DNA of 64,000 nt from Streptomyces cathayae (GCF_029760955.1 NZ_CP121682.1:1054001-1118000); one strand, 5' to 3'. Counted from the first letter of the stretch, positions 45,444 through 55,337 are shown. The notes: generated by a model from the sequence alone, not told the origin. A program made the numbers and translations.

Positions 45444-48400
45444 AGGAGGGCAGTTCCTTCAGCTGGATGTCGCGGAAGGAGACCTGGTCGCCGGCGCCGT
45501 GGTTCTGCAGGCCGATGTGGCCGTCGGTCAGGCTCCGCTCGGGGTCCTTGTTGGTGAAGTCGTTGATCTTGACTCCGTTGAGGAACACCTGGAGGCGTTC
45601 GCCCTGGACCTTGATCTCGTAGGAGTTCCACTGGCCGGGCGGACGCAGGACCTGGTCACGGGCCTTGGTGTTCGCCGACTTGAACGAGTAGACGGAGCCC
45701 GTGGTGCGGTCGGGCGCGTCCGTGGCGTCGATCTGGATCTCGTAGCCCTTGTTCACCGCGGACCAGGGGTCGTCGGAGGCCGGGAAGCCCACGAAGACAC
45801 CGGAGTTGTCGTCGCCCCGCATCTTCCAGTCGAGCTTGAGGGAGTACGACGTCAGCTCCTTGGCCTGGTACCAGAGCAGGCCCATGCCGCCCTCGGACTC
45901 CAGGGTGCCGTCCTTGACGTTGAACTTACCGGGGCCGGCCTGCTTCCAGCCGTCCAGGGTCTGGCCGTTGAAGATCGTCCGGTAGCCCTTGGCGGGCTTG
46001 CAGTCCGCCTTGACCTGGCCGGTGGCGTACTGCAGACCGCCGAGCAGATGGGTGCGGAAGGCCTCTTCGGCGTAGGACTCCTTGGTGTGGCCGCCGCCGG
46101 TGTAGAAGGAGCGGCCGCCGCCGTAGCTCTGGCACCAGGCGATCGGGTGGTCGCCCTTCATGGTGCCGCCCTGGTACGTCGTCTCGTCCAGGGTGGCGAG
46201 GACCTTGGCCTGCTCACGCGGGTTGGTGCGGTAGTTGTACCACTCGTCGGTGCGCTCCCAGGCGTTGTCCAGGTGCGCGGTGGACGGGTGGTCGTGGTCC
46301 TCGACGCGCACGGTGGCCTTCTGGATGGCCGGGTGCGAGTCGAAGTACGCGCCGACGAGGCCGCCGTAGAACTCCCAGTCGTACTCGGTGTCGGCGGCGG
46401 CGTGGATGCCCATGTATCCGCCACCGTTCTTGACGTAGTTCTCGAACGCCTTCTGCTGGGCGGCGTTCAGCACGTCACCGGTGGTGGACAGGAAGGCCAC
46501 CGCGTCGTACTTGGCGAGGTTGGCCGTGGTGAACTGTCCGGCCTCCTCGGTCGCGTCGACCGTGATGCCGGCCGGGGCGCCGAGTTCCTTGAGGGCGGCG
46601 ATGCCGGCCGGGATCGAGTCGTGCCGGAAGCCGGCCGTCCTGGAGAAGACCAGGACCTTCTTGCCGTCCTTGAACGGCTGGGTGGAGAACTCGAAGTCGT
46701 CCACGTCGTACAGCGCGCCGTCGCCGCCCCGGAAGACCAGGTAGATCTCCGTGGTCTTCTTCGGCAGGGACCGCAGCGGCACGTCGACGTTCTGGAACGT
46801 CTCCCAGCCGCCGGTCGGCGGGATGTACGCCGAGCCGTGCAGTTTGCCGTCGGGCGAGCCGGTGCGCAGCTCGACGAAGCCGCCGGCGCCACCGGAGGAG
46901 GCCCGCACGGTCAGCTTCTTCTGCCCGTCGAACCGGTAGGGGCTGAAGGAGATCCAGTCGCCGTCGTGGATGTCGCCGACGGTCTTGCCGCCGTGGGCGC
47001 CGGTCTTGTCGATCACCGATACGCCCTGCTGGGTGGTGAAGTGCTCGGCCTGGCGGTGCAGCGGCTGGAGCACGGTGCGCGCGGTGCCGGTCAGGGCCTC
47101 CTGGCCGTTCGCCCCGCCGTCGGTGTAGTTGGCGCCGACGACACCGTAGATGTTGGCGTTGGGGTCGTGACCGCCGTCACCGGGGGGCGGCTTGAGGGTG
47201 CCCTCGCAGCCCGTCTCACTGGTCAGCTCGTGGGCGTGGGAGTCGTGGCCGAGGCTGTAGACGACCTTGACCTTGGAGCAGTCGACCTTCTCCTCGGGGT
47301 CGGTGACGGTCACCTTGAACGGGACGGGCTCGCCGAAGGCGGCCAGAGCTCCGTTGCCCGGAACGTCGATCGTCACCTTGGGCTCGGTGTTGCCGACCAC
47401 GATGCGGACGCTGGCGTTGCCGGTGTTGCCCTCGGGGTCCTTGGCGGTGAAGGTCGCGGTGTAGGTACCGATCTTCTTGTACTTGTGGGTGGGCTTGAGG
47501 CCCTCGCCCTTGGTTCCGTCGCCGAAGTCCCAGCTGTAGGTGAGATCCGGGGAGTCGGCGTCCTTGGCGGAGGCGGTGAAGGCGACCTTGAGGCCGGCCG
47601 CGCCGGAGGTCTTGTCCGCGCCCACCTCGGCGATCGGGGAGAAGCCGTCCTGGGCGTTCTCGATCCGGTACAGCCCGGAGTTGTCGTCGCCCTGGAACCA
47701 GGAGAGGCCGTAGTCCAGGACGTAGAGCGCGCCGTCGGGACCGAAGTCCATGTCCATGATCTGGGTGCCGGTCCACGGGAAGTCGTTGATCTTCTCGACG
47801 GAGCCGTCTTCTGTCTGCTCGATCCGCTTGATCCAGCGGCGGCCGAACTCGCCCGCGAAGAAGTCGCCGTCGTACGCCTCGGGGAACTTCACCTTGGAGT
47901 CGAGGTCCGGGTCGTAGTGGTAGACCGGGCCGGCCATCGGGGACTCGGAGCCGCTGCCGAACTCGGGCACGCTGCCGCCGTCGTACGGGATCCAGGCGGG
48001 CTGGGCGGGCGGCAGGTCGGTGAGACCGGTGTTGTGCGGCGAGGTGTTCCTCGGGGCGTCGCAGTCGAACTTCTCGCCGGAGGTCTTGGTGGCGAAGTCG
48101 TAGTCGACGTAGGCGTCGTTGTCGCCGGTGCAGAACGGCCAGCCGAAGTTGGCGGGCTCGGTGACCTTGGCGAACTCGACCTGTCCCGCCGGGCCCCGCT
48201 TCGGGTCGGCGGCGCCGGCGTCGGGGCCGTAGTCGCCGACGTAGACGGTGCCGGTCTTCTCGTCGACGCTGATCCGGAACGGGTTGCGGAAGCCCATCGC
48301 GTAGATCTCGGGGCGGGTCTTCTCGGTGCCGGGGGCGAAGAGGTTGCCCTCCGGGACGGTGTACGAGCCGTCCTCGGCGACCTTGATACGGAGGAGCTTG

Positions 48401-49155
48401 CCGCGCAGGTCGTTGGTGTTGCCGGAGCTGCGGCGGGCGTCGAAGGCGGGGTTGCGGCCGGGCCGCTCGTCGATCGGCGTGTAGCCGTCGGAGGCGAAGG
48501 GGTTGGTGTCGTCGCCGGTGGACAGGTAGAGGTTGCCCTCGGCGTCGAAGTCGATGTCGCCGCCGACGTGGCAGCAGATGCCGCGGGACGCCTCGACGTC
48601 CAGGACCTTCTTCTCGCTGGCCAGGTCCAGCGTGCCGTTGGGGTTGAGGACGAACCGGGAGAGGCGGTTGACGCCGTCGAACTTCGCGAAGTCCGCGGCG
48701 GTGCCGGTCTCCGGGGCGTCGCCCGCGGGGGTGTCGAGCGGCGGGGCGTAGTAGAGGTAGACCGCCCGGTTGTTCTCGAAGTCCGGGTCGATGCCGACGC
48801 CCTGCAGGCCCTCCTCGTCATGGCTGTAGACGGGGACCTTGCCGGCGACCTTGGTGACGCCGCCCTGGTCGGTGAGGCGCAGGGTGCCGTCGCGCGAGGT
48901 GTGCAGGACGCTGCGGTCCGGGAGCACGGCGAGCGACATCGGCTCGCCCGTCTCGGGCTCGCCCTTGGCGAGCGGCACCTGCTGGAACTGCCCCTCGGCG
49001 GCGGCCGGTTCGTCGTGCTCCGGGTGGCCCGGGTGGGCGCCGGCGACGGTCGCCGGGGTGCCCACGGCCAGCATCAGGCCGGTGAGCAGGGCGAGGGCGG
49101 TGCGAAGTTTGGGACGTCTCGTGGTGTGGGTGGGTTCGAGTCTGCTTCTGTGCAC
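45442..49155 (-). CDS. Giant secreted PQQ-type sugar dehydrogenase / PKD / CBM6 / ThuA / 3-keto-disaccharide hydrolase protein
   Basis: 1237 residues from GTG 49155 (GGAGGGA six bases upstream). Order: basic Sec signal (to about 40); soluble-glucose-dehydrogenase-like beta-propeller, about 55-480 (LAVLPDRSVLHTSRDGTLRLTDQGG, GDIDFDAEGNLYLSTGD, MGFRNPFRISVDEKTGTVYVGDYG); PKD domain, about 495-585 (FTASAKDADSPDLTYSWDFGDGT); CBM6-like domain, about 715-830 (QAEHFTTQQGV, GDWISFSPYRF); ThuA-like amidotransferase-fold domain, about 835-1060 (KKVLVFSRTAGFRHDSIPAGI, GGYMGIHAAADTEYDWEFYGGLVGAYFDSHP); and a C-terminal DUF1080/3-keto-disaccharide hydrolase lectin-like domain (YRTIFNGQTLDGWKQ, GVFVGFPASDDPW). 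It probably oxidises and cleaves glycosides outside the cell. A ROK-type site precedes it. Confidence 0.9.
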   Translation of the reverse strand: MHRSRLEPTHTTRRPKLRTALALLTGLMLAVGTPATVAGAHPGHPEHDEPAAAEGQFQQVPLAKGEPETGEPMSLAVLPDRSVLHTSRDGTLRLTDQGGVTKVAGKVPVYSHDEEGLQGVGIDPDFENNRAVYLYYAPPLDTPAGDAPETGTAADFAKFDGVNRLSRFVLNPNGTLDLASEKKVLDVEASRGICCHVGGDIDFDAEGNLYLSTGDDTNPFASDGYTPIDERPGRNPAFDARRSSGNTNDLRGKLLRIKVAEDGSYTVPEGNLFAPGTEKTRPEIYAMGFRNPFRISVDEKTGTVYVGDYGPDAGAADPKRGPAGQVEFAKVTEPANFGWPFCTGDNDAYVDYDFATKTSGEKFDCDAPRNTSPHNTGLTDLPPAQPAWIPYDGGSVPEFGSGSESPMAGPVYHYDPDLDSKVKFPEAYDGDFFAGEFGRRWIKRIEQTEDGSVEKINDFPWTGTQIMDMDFGPDGALYVLDYGLSWFQGDDNSGLYRIENAQDGFSPIAEVGADKTSGAAGLKVAFTASAKDADSPDLTYSWDFGDGTKGEGLKPTHKYKKIGTYTATFTAKDPEGNTGNASVRIVVGNTEPKVTIDVPGNGALAAFGEPVPFKVTVTDPEEKVDCSKVKVVYSLGHDSHAHELTSETGCEGTLKPPPGDGGHDPNANIYGVVGANYTDGGANGQEALTGTARTVLQPLHRQAEHFTTQQGVSVIDKTGAHGGKTVGDIHDGDWISFSPYRFDGQKKLTVRASSGGAGGFVELRTGSPDGKLHGSAYIPPTGGWETFQNVDVPLRSLPKKTTEIYLVFRGGDGALYDVDDFEFSTQPFKDGKKVLVFSRTAGFRHDSIPAGIAALKELGAPAGITVDATEEAGQFTTANLAKYDAVAFLSTTGDVLNAAQQKAFENYVKNGGGYMGIHAAADTEYDWEFYGGLVGAYFDSHPAIQKATVRVEDHDHPSTAHLDNAWERTDEWYNYRTNPREQAKVLATLDETTYQGGTMKGDHPIAWCQSYGGGRSFYTGGGHTKESYAEEAFRTHLLGGLQYATGQVKADCKPAKGYRTIFNGQTLDGWKQAGPGKFNVKDGTLESEGGMGLLWYQAKELTSYSLKLDWKMRGDDNSGVFVGFPASDDPWSAVNKGYEIQIDATDAPDRTTGSVYSFKSANTKARDQVLRPPGQWNSYEIKVQGERLQVFLNGVKINDFTNKDPERSLTDGHIGLQNHGAGDQVSFRDIQLKELPS

Positions 49156-49324
49156 GAAGTCCCTCCGGGAACGGGGTGGAGCCGTACGGAACGAGTGCGA
49201 AGACGTGCGGTGCGTGCGGACGCCGGGGTGCGTCGTCACCCCGAAGGCGCGGGTGTCCTGAACACTTCAGGGACGGTAACCGCGTTCTTCCGAAACGAAC
49301 ACCCCTTGGGTCAGGGCTGGTTGA

Positions 49325-49348
49325 ACTTTTCCCCGACACAGGACAAAG
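49325..49348. promoter_or_regulatory. ROK-type operator in front of the giant secreted-protein gene
   Basis: 24-bp element beginning ACTTTTCCCC and ending CACAGGACAAAG, identical at 20 of 24 positions to the element at 56870-56893 upstream of the ROK gene. It lies about 170 bp before the gene. The 269-base gap 49156-49424 holds nothing else that I can name. Confidence 0.65.
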
Positions 49349-49424
49349 CAGGATCCGGGCATGCCGGGCCGGGGACCGGCGGATGCTCCGGCCCCCGCCC
49401 CCGACCTGCCGCCGGGCGCGCGGT

Positions 49425-50423
49425 TCAGCTGTTGAACGCGGCGTCGAAGGACGCGCTGGGCGGCTCGAAGTCGTACGCCTTGAGCCGGGTCAGCGCCTCC
49501 GGGGCGCCCTGGAGCCGGTCCATGCCGGCGTCCTCCCATTCGACGGAGACCGGGCCCCGGTAGTCGATGGAGCGCAGCATGCGGAAGACGTCCTCCCAGG
49601 GGACGTCGCCGTGGCCGGCGGAGACGAAGTCCCAGCCGCGACGGGGGTCGCCCCAGGGCAGGTGGGAGCCGAGGCGGCCGTTGCGGCCGTCGAGGCGTTT
49701 GCGGGCCTCCTTGCAGTCCACGTGGTAGATCCGGTCGCGGAAGTCCCACAGGAAGCCGACCGGGTCGAGGTCCTGCCACACGAAGTGGGAGGGGTCGAAG
49801 TTGAGTCCGAAGGCCGGCCGGTGGTCGACCGCCTCCAGGGTGCGCACGGTGGTCCAGTAGTCGTAGGCGATCTCGCTGGGGTGCACCTCGTGCGCGAACC
49901 GCACGCCCTCGGCGTCGAAGACGTCCAGGATCGGGTTCCAGCGCGTCGCGAAGTCCTCGTAGCCGCGGTCGATCATCGACTCGGGAGCGGGCGGGAACAT
50001 GGCGACCAGGTGCCAGATCGCCGACCCGGTGAATCCGATGACGGTGTCGACGCCGAGGAGGGCCGCGGCGCGCGCGGTGTCCTTGATCTCGGCGGCGGCC
50101 CGCTGCCGTACGCCCTCGGGTTCGCCGTCGCCCCAGATCCTGGCGGGCAGGATGGCCTGGTGGCGCTCGTCGATGATGGCGTCGCACACCGCCTGGCCGA
50201 CCAGGTGGTTGGAGATCGCCCAGCACCTGAGGCCGTACTTGTCGAGGAGCTGGTGCCGGGAGGCGACGTAGGACGGGTCGGCGAGTGCCTTGTCGACCTC
50301 GAAGTGGTCACCCCAGCAGGCGAGTTCGAGACCGTCGTAGCCGAAGTCGCGGGCGAGTCGGCAGACCTCCTCCAGGGGCAGGTCCGCCCACTGTCCGGTG
50401 AACAGCGTGAAGTTGCGCGGCAT
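49425..50423 (-). CDS. Sugar phosphate isomerase/epimerase
   Basis: 332 residues, TIM barrel. [86 protein letters not shown] (Glu ligand), [13 protein letters not shown] (Asp/His), [48 protein letters not shown] and [11 protein letters not shown] (Glu) give the metal site. The sequence resembles IolE/3-keto-sugar isomerase-like enzymes that partner with Gfo/Idh oxidoreductases. ATG 50423 follows GAGGAGGA; 15 bp behind the oxidoreductase gene, so last in the ROK-ABC operon. Cytosolic; substrate unknown. Confidence 0.9.
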   Translation of the reverse strand: MPRNFTLFTGQWADLPLEEVCRLARDFGYDGLELACWGDHFEVDKALADPSYVASRHQLLDKYGLRCWAISNHLVGQAVCDAIIDERHQAILPARIWGDGEPEGVRQRAAAEIKDTARAAALLGVDTVIGFTGSAIWHLVAMFPPAPESMIDRGYEDFATRWNPILDVFDAEGVRFAHEVHPSEIAYDYWTTVRTLEAVDHRPAFGLNFDPSHFVWQDLDPVGFLWDFRDRIYHVDCKEARKRLDGRNGRLGSHLPWGDPRRGWDFVSAGHGDVPWEDVFRMLRSIDYRGPVSVEWEDAGMDRLQGAPEALTRLKAYDFEPPSASFDAAFNS

Positions 50424-50438
50424 CGGTGTCCGTCCTCC

Positions 50439-51656
50439 TCAGGCGGCGATCGTCGTGTAGAGGGAGTTCTTCTCGGCGCTCTCCTCCACGGCCGCGAGCA
50501 CGCGTTGCACCTGCAGCCCGTCGGCGAAGGAGGGTTCGGGTGTGCGGCCGTCGGCGACGGCGTGGACCAGGTCGCGGGCCTGGTGCACGAAGGTGTGCTC
50601 GTAGCCGAGGCCGTGGCCCGGCGGCCACCAGGCGTCCAGGTAGGGGTGGTCGGGTTCGGTGACGAGGATGCGGCGGAACCCCGCGTACGCGCCGGGCTCG
50701 GTGCCGTCGTGGTAGGAGAGCTCGTTGAGCCGTTCCAGGTCGAAGGCCAACGAGCCGCGCTCGCCGTTGAGTTCGATGCGCAGGGCGTTCTTGCGGCCGG
50801 TGGCGTACCGGGTGGCCTCGAAGGAGGCGAGGGCGCCGGAGGCGAAGCGGCCGGTGAACAGGGCGGCGTCGTCGACGGTGACCTGGCCGGTTCCGGTGCC
50901 GTTGACGGCGGTCGGCCCGCCGGCGGGCGCGGTGGGCAGCGGCCGCCGGCGGACGAACGTCTCGGTGAGCGCGGAGACGCCCGCCAGCGGCTCCCCCGCC
51001 AGGTACTGCGCCAGGTCGACGATGTGCGCGCCGAGGTCGCCGAGCGAGCCGGAGCCGGCCTGTTCCCGGCGCAGCCGCCAGGTCAGCGGGAACGCGGGGT
51101 CCACCAGCCAGTCCTGGAGGTACGCCACCCGTACGTGCCGCAGGGTGCCGATCCGGCCCTCGGCCACCATCCGCCGGGCCAGCGCGGTCGCGGGCACCCG
51201 GCGGTAGTTGAAGCCGACCATCGCCAACCGGCCCCGCCTCTGGGCCTCTTCGGCGGCGCGGACCATCGCCTCGGCCTCGGCCACGGTGTTGGCGAGGGGC
51301 TTCTCGCACAGCACGTGCTTGCCCGCGGCGAGGGCGGCCAGCGCGATCTCGGCGTGGCTGTCGCCCGGGGTGCAGATGTCGACGAGGTCGACGTCGTCCC
51401 GTTCGACCAGGGCACGCCAGTCGGTCTCGGTGTCCGCCCAGCCGTGGCGGTCGGCCGCCGCACGCACCGCGATGGCGTCCCGGCCGCAGATCACGGCCAG
51501 TTCGGGGCTCAGCGGCAGGTCGAAGACGCGGCCCGCGGTGCGCCAGCCCTGGGAGTGGGCGGCGCCCATGAAGGCGTAGCCGACCATGCCGACGCGCAGG
51601 GGTGGCTTCCCCGTTTCCGCGCCGTCTGCCCCATCTGACTGCTGCGGCTGTGCCAT
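50439..51656 (-). CDS. Gfo/Idh/MocA family oxidoreductase
   Basis: 405 residues, NAD(P)-dependent. The Rossmann part has RVGMVGYAFMGAAHSQGW, VDICTPGDSHAEIALAALAAGKHVLCEKPLANTVAEAEAM with the family EKPLA motif, then GFNYRRVPA and the substrate domain QAGSGSLGDLGAHIVDLAQYLAGEP with the GDLGAH motif. Such enzymes oxidise or reduce sugars and inositols at one carbon. ATG 51656 follows GAGGAGGA. In an operon with Rbs-type transport and a sugar isomerase, it would act on the imported sugar or inositol; together with the secreted protein it suggests a 3-keto-sugar or inositol route. Confidence 0.93.
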   Translation of the reverse strand: MAQPQQSDGADGAETGKPPLRVGMVGYAFMGAAHSQGWRTAGRVFDLPLSPELAVICGRDAIAVRAAADRHGWADTETDWRALVERDDVDLVDICTPGDSHAEIALAALAAGKHVLCEKPLANTVAEAEAMVRAAEEAQRRGRLAMVGFNYRRVPATALARRMVAEGRIGTLRHVRVAYLQDWLVDPAFPLTWRLRREQAGSGSLGDLGAHIVDLAQYLAGEPLAGVSALTETFVRRRPLPTAPAGGPTAVNGTGTGQVTVDDAALFTGRFASGALASFEATRYATGRKNALRIELNGERGSLAFDLERLNELSYHDGTEPGAYAGFRRILVTEPDHPYLDAWWPPGHGLGYEHTFVHQARDLVHAVADGRTPEPSFADGLQVQRVLAAVEESAEKNSLYTTIAA

Positions 51657-51736
51657 ACGGATGTCCTCCTCGTCGTCGCGGCGGGCGGGGGTGGGCCCCG
51701 CCCGGTGGGCTGGTCAGGCCCGTGGGGCGGGGCTCG

Positions 51737-52786
51737 TCACTTGAAGCCGGTGGACATGTACTGGTCGACGTTCTCCTTGTCGACCACGGCCGAGTAGCAG
51801 GTCAGCGAGGTGGGGATCTCGAACTCGGCGAGGCCGCCGATCCCCTTGCCCTGGCCGAGGGCGCGGGCGAGGTCGATCGCGGAGGCGGCCATCGACGGCG
51901 GGTACAGCACCGTCGCCTTCAGGACTCCGTCGTCCGCCTTGATGGCCTCGAAGGCGGAGAGCGCGCCCGCCCCGCCGACCATCAGGAAGTCGTCGCGCCC
52001 GGCCTGCTCGATGGCGCGCAGCGCGCCCACGCCCTGGTCGTCGTCGTGGTTCCACAGCGCGTCGACCTTCGACTGCGCCTGGAGGAGCTGGGCCATCTTG
52101 GCCTGGCCCGACTCGACGGTGAACTCGGCGGCCTGGCGGGCCACCTTCTTGATGTTGGGGTAGTTCTTCAGTGCGTCGTCGAAGCCCTGGGTGCGCTGCT
52201 TGGTGAGCTCCAGGTTGTCCAGGCCGGCCAGTTCGATGACCCGGGCGTCCGGGGTGTCCTTGAGCTTCTCGCCGATGTAGTGCCCGGCGTTCAGGCCCAT
52301 CCCGTAGTTGTCGCCGCCGATCCAGCAGCGGTAGGCCTGCGGGGTGTTGAAGACGCGGTCGAGGTTGACCACGGGGATGCCGGCCCGCATCGCCTTCAGC
52401 CCGACCTGGGTGAGCGCCTTGCCGTCGGCGGGCAGCACCACCAGGACGTCGACCTTCTTGTTGATGAGGGTCTCGATCTGGCCGATCTGCTGGGCGGTGT
52501 CGTTGGAGCCCTCGGTGGTCTCCATGGTGACGTCGGAGTACTTCTCGGCGCGCTTCTTGGCCTGCTCGTTGATGGCGTTGAGCCAGCCGTGGTCGGCCTG
52601 CGGTCCGGCGAAGCCGATGGTGACCGGCTTGCCGGGCTTGTCGTCGGCCACCGGCTGGTCGTTGGCGGTCGGCTTCGCGTCGCTCGGCTCGTTGCTGGTG
52701 CAGCCGGTGACGAACACACCGGCGGACACGGCGGCGGCTCCGAAGAGCAGTCCTCTGCGGCTCGTGGAAGGCGTCGGCTCTGGCAT
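51737..52786 (-). CDS. Rbs/Xyl-type sugar-binding lipoprotein of ABC importer
   Basis: 349 residues. Signal: TSRRGLLFGAAAVSAGVFVTGCTSNEP, a twin-arginine-style lipoprotein signal with the lipidated Cys near residue 29. The mature part is a periplasmic-binding-like domain: KPVTIGFAGPQADHGWLNAINEQAKKRAEKY, TLINKKVDVLVVLPADGKALTQVGLKAMRAGIPVVNLDRVF, VDALWNHDDDQGVGALRAIEQAG. It delivers a pentose/hexose or cyclitol to the adjacent permease. AAAGGG precedes ATG 52786. Between the permease and the Gfo/Idh gene in the operon. Confidence 0.92.
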   Translation of the reverse strand: MPEPTPSTSRRGLLFGAAAVSAGVFVTGCTSNEPSDAKPTANDQPVADDKPGKPVTIGFAGPQADHGWLNAINEQAKKRAEKYSDVTMETTEGSNDTAQQIGQIETLINKKVDVLVVLPADGKALTQVGLKAMRAGIPVVNLDRVFNTPQAYRCWIGGDNYGMGLNAGHYIGEKLKDTPDARVIELAGLDNLELTKQRTQGFDDALKNYPNIKKVARQAAEFTVESGQAKMAQLLQAQSKVDALWNHDDDQGVGALRAIEQAGRDDFLMVGGAGALSAFEAIKADDGVLKATVLYPPSMAASAIDLARALGQGKGIGGLAEFEIPTSLTCYSAVVDKENVDQYMSTGFK

Positions 52787-52803
52787 GGCGGTGAACCCTT
52801 TCG

Positions 52804-53823
52804 TCAGGTCGTGCTCGCGGTACGGCGCTGGACCAGCACGGCGGCGACGATGATCGCGCCCTTGGCGATCTGCTGGACGTCGCTCTGCAGGTTGTTCAGG
52901 GCGAAGATGTTGGTGATCGTGGTGAAGATCAGGACGCCCAGCACGGAGCCGACGATGGTGCCGCGGCCTCCGGTGAGAAGGGTGCCGCCGATGATCGCGG
53001 CGGCGATGGCGTCGAGTTCGTAGAGGTTGCCGTTGGTGTTCTGGCCGGAGCCGGCCAGGACGATCAGCAGGAAGGCGGCGATGCCGCAGCACAGCCCGGA
53101 CAGCAGGTAGAGGTACAGCCGCTGGCGGCGGACGTCGATGCCGGCGAGCCGGGCCGCCTCCGGGTTGCCTCCGACGGCGACGGTGCGGCGCCCGAAGGTG
53201 GTCCGGTTGAGCACCAGCCAGCCGATGACGGTGACCGCCGCGAACACCAGGACCAGGGGCGGGATGCCCAGGACGTAGGAGTCGCGTTCACCGAGGTCGA
53301 GGACCCCGTCGATGGTGACGACCTGGGTCCGCCCGTCGGTGATCAGCAGGGCCAGACCACGGGCCGAGGCGAGCATGGCCAGCGTCGCGATGAACGGGAC
53401 CATCCCGCCGTAGGCGATGAGCACCCCGTTGACCAGGCCGCAGCCCAGTCCGACGAGGACGGCGGTGAACAGGATGCCGGTGAAGCCGAACTCCTGGGTG
53501 GCCACGGTGGTCGCCCACACCGAGGACAGGGCGACGATCGCGCCGACCGACAGGTCGATGCCGCCGGAGGTGATGACGAAGGTCATGCCGACGGTGACGA
53601 CACCGATGACGGAGGCCTGGGTGAGCACGAGTTGGAGGTTGCGGGTGTCCAGGAACTCGTCGGGTCTGGTGATGCCGCCGATGAGGACGAGTACGGCGAG
53701 CACGCCGAGCAGTGACAGCGTACGGAGGTCGGCGCGGAACAACACGGCGCGCCAGGCGGGTGTTTCGCCGGTGGCGGGCACCTTGTCGGTGCGTTCCCGC
53801 GGCGGGGAGACGGGCTGCGTCAT
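52804..53823 (-). CDS. Rbs-type sugar ABC transporter permease
   Basis: 339 residues, about ten helices. RNLQLVLTQASVIGVVTVGMTFVITSGGIDLSVGAIVALSSV is the signature of the RbsC family, with GGMVPFIATLAMLASARGLALLITDGR and IAAAIIGGTLLTGGRGTIVGSVLGVLIFTTITN. Start overlaps the ATPase stop by 4 bp (ATGA). It forms the channel of the importer in the operon controlled by the ROK protein. Confidence 0.94.
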   Translation of the reverse strand: MTQPVSPPRERTDKVPATGETPAWRAVLFRADLRTLSLLGVLAVLVLIGGITRPDEFLDTRNLQLVLTQASVIGVVTVGMTFVITSGGIDLSVGAIVALSSVWATTVATQEFGFTGILFTAVLVGLGCGLVNGVLIAYGGMVPFIATLAMLASARGLALLITDGRTQVVTIDGVLDLGERDSYVLGIPPLVLVFAAVTVIGWLVLNRTTFGRRTVAVGGNPEAARLAGIDVRRQRLYLYLLSGLCCGIAAFLLIVLAGSGQNTNGNLYELDAIAAAIIGGTLLTGGRGTIVGSVLGVLIFTTITNIFALNNLQSDVQQIAKGAIIVAAVLVQRRTASTT

Positions 53824-55337
53824 GACGCCGGGCTTCCTTCCATGACGAGGTCGAGTACACGGTGTTCGTCGAGTTCCCGGGCGGGCGCCGTGTGGACGAC
53901 GTCGCCTTCCCGGAGCACCAGGACGCGGTCGGCGAGGCCGAGCACCTCGGGCACCTCGCTGGAGACGAGCAGTACCGCGAGGCCTTCGTCCGCCAGGCGG
54001 CGGACGACCGCGTACAGCTCGGCGCGGGCGCCGACGTCGACGCCGCGGGTGGGTTCGTCCAGCAGCAGCACCCGGCAGCCGCGCAGCAGCCAGCGGGCGA
54101 GCACGGCCTTCTGCTGGTTGCCGCCGGACAGGGTGCGCACGGGCACGTCCGGGTTGTCCGGCCGGAGCGACAGCTCACGGGTGGCGGCGCGGGCGGCGCT
54201 CAGTTCCGCACCCCGGTCGATCCAGCCGGCGCGGGAGAAGCGGGACATGGCGGAGACCGACACGTTGCGGGTGACGGACTCCAGCATGAGCAGGGCCTGC
54301 GCCTTGCGTTCCTCGGGGGCGAGCCCGATCCCGGCGCGCACGGCGGCGCGGACGCTGCCCGGCCGCAGCGGGCGTCCGTCGACCAGGACACGGCCGGTGT
54401 CCGGTCTGCGGGCCCCGTAGACGGTCTCCAGGATCTCGGAGCGCCCGGAGCCGACCAGACCGGCGAGCCCGACGATCTCCCCGGGGCGCAGCTGGAGGTC
54501 GAGAGGGGCGAACTCGCCCTTGCGGGACAGCCCTTCGACGGTCAGCACCGGTTCGCCGGTCGGCGGGGAGTCGGGCCGTTCGGGGAAGACGTACTCGACG
54601 TCGCGGCCGGTCATCAGGGAGACCACCTGGCGGGTCGGGGTGGACTTCGCGGGCAGCCCGCCCGCGACGGCCCGGCCGTCCTTCAGCACGGTCACCCGGT
54701 CCCCGATGCGCCGGATCTCCTCGAGGCGGTGCGAGATGTAGACGACGGCGACTCCGTCGGCGGTGAGATCGTCGACGATGCGGAAGAGGTTCTCGACCTC
54801 GTCCGGGTCGAGCGCCGCCGACGGTTCGTCCATCACGATGAGACGCACGTCGTGCGAGAGTGCCCGCGCCATCGAGACGATCTGCTGCTGCGCCGCCGAC
54901 AACTCCCCCACCAGCCGGGTCGGTTCGATCTCCGGGTGTCCGAGCCGGGTCAGCAGCCGGCTCGTCGCCTCCCTGGACGTCCTCGGGCGGACCACGAACC
55001 CGGCGGTCGTCGGCTCCTGGCCGAGGTGGACGTTCTCGGCGACCGTCATGTGCTCCACCAGGTCGAGTTCCTGGTAGATGGTGGCGATACCCAGGCGCAT
55101 GGCGGCGATCGGCGAGCGCAGGGTGACCGCTTCTCCACGCCAGCGGATCGTGCCCGTGTCGGGCTGGTGGGCGCCGGCCAGCACCTTGATCAGGGTGGAC
55201 TTGCCGGCGCCGTTCTGGCCGAGCAGGCAGTGCACCTCGCCGGCCTGGACGTCGAGGTCGACGCCGTCCAGGGCCCGGACTCCGGGGAACGACTTGGTGA
55301 TGCCGGACATGCTGAGCAGCGGTGGTTCGGGTGCCAT
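53820..55337 (-). CDS. Rbs/Mgl-type sugar ABC transporter ATP-binding protein (two NBDs)
   Basis: 505 residues with two nucleotide-binding domains, as in RbsA. First: LLGQNGAGKSTLIKVLAG, IYQELDLVEHMTVAENV, LSAAQQQIVSMARAL, LIVMDEPSAAL. Second begins about residue 255: GEIVGLAGLVGSGRSEILETVYG (degenerate Walker A, usual in this family), APEERKAQALLM, LSGGNQQKAVLARWL, VLLLDEPTRGVDVGA. Energises sugar import. ATG 55337; about 220 bp behind the ROK gene and overlapping the permease. Confidence 0.94.
   Translation of the reverse strand: MAPEPPLLSMSGITKSFPGVRALDGVDLDVQAGEVHCLLGQNGAGKSTLIKVLAGAHQPDTGTIRWRGEAVTLRSPIAAMRLGIATIYQELDLVEHMTVAENVHLGQEPTTAGFVVRPRTSREATSRLLTRLGHPEIEPTRLVGELSAAQQQIVSMARALSHDVRLIVMDEPSAALDPDEVENLFRIVDDLTADGVAVVYISHRLEEIRRIGDRVTVLKDGRAVAGGLPAKSTPTRQVVSLMTGRDVEYVFPERPDSPPTGEPVLTVEGLSRKGEFAPLDLQLRPGEIVGLAGLVGSGRSEILETVYGARRPDTGRVLVDGRPLRPGSVRAAVRAGIGLAPEERKAQALLMLESVTRNVSVSAMSRFSRAGWIDRGAELSAARAATRELSLRPDNPDVPVRTLSGGNQQKAVLARWLLRGCRVLLLDEPTRGVDVGARAELYAVVRRLADEGLAVLLVSSEVPEVLGLADRVLVLREGDVVHTAPARELDEHRVLDLVMEGSPAS

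Noticed and set aside
44350..49563. 1737-codon open frame on the plus strand
   Set aside because: It runs antisense to the inositol-phosphate-synthase-like and giant secreted-protein genes, is full of Val/Gly/Ala/Asp runs with no domain, and reflects the lack of stops opposite GC-rich codons.
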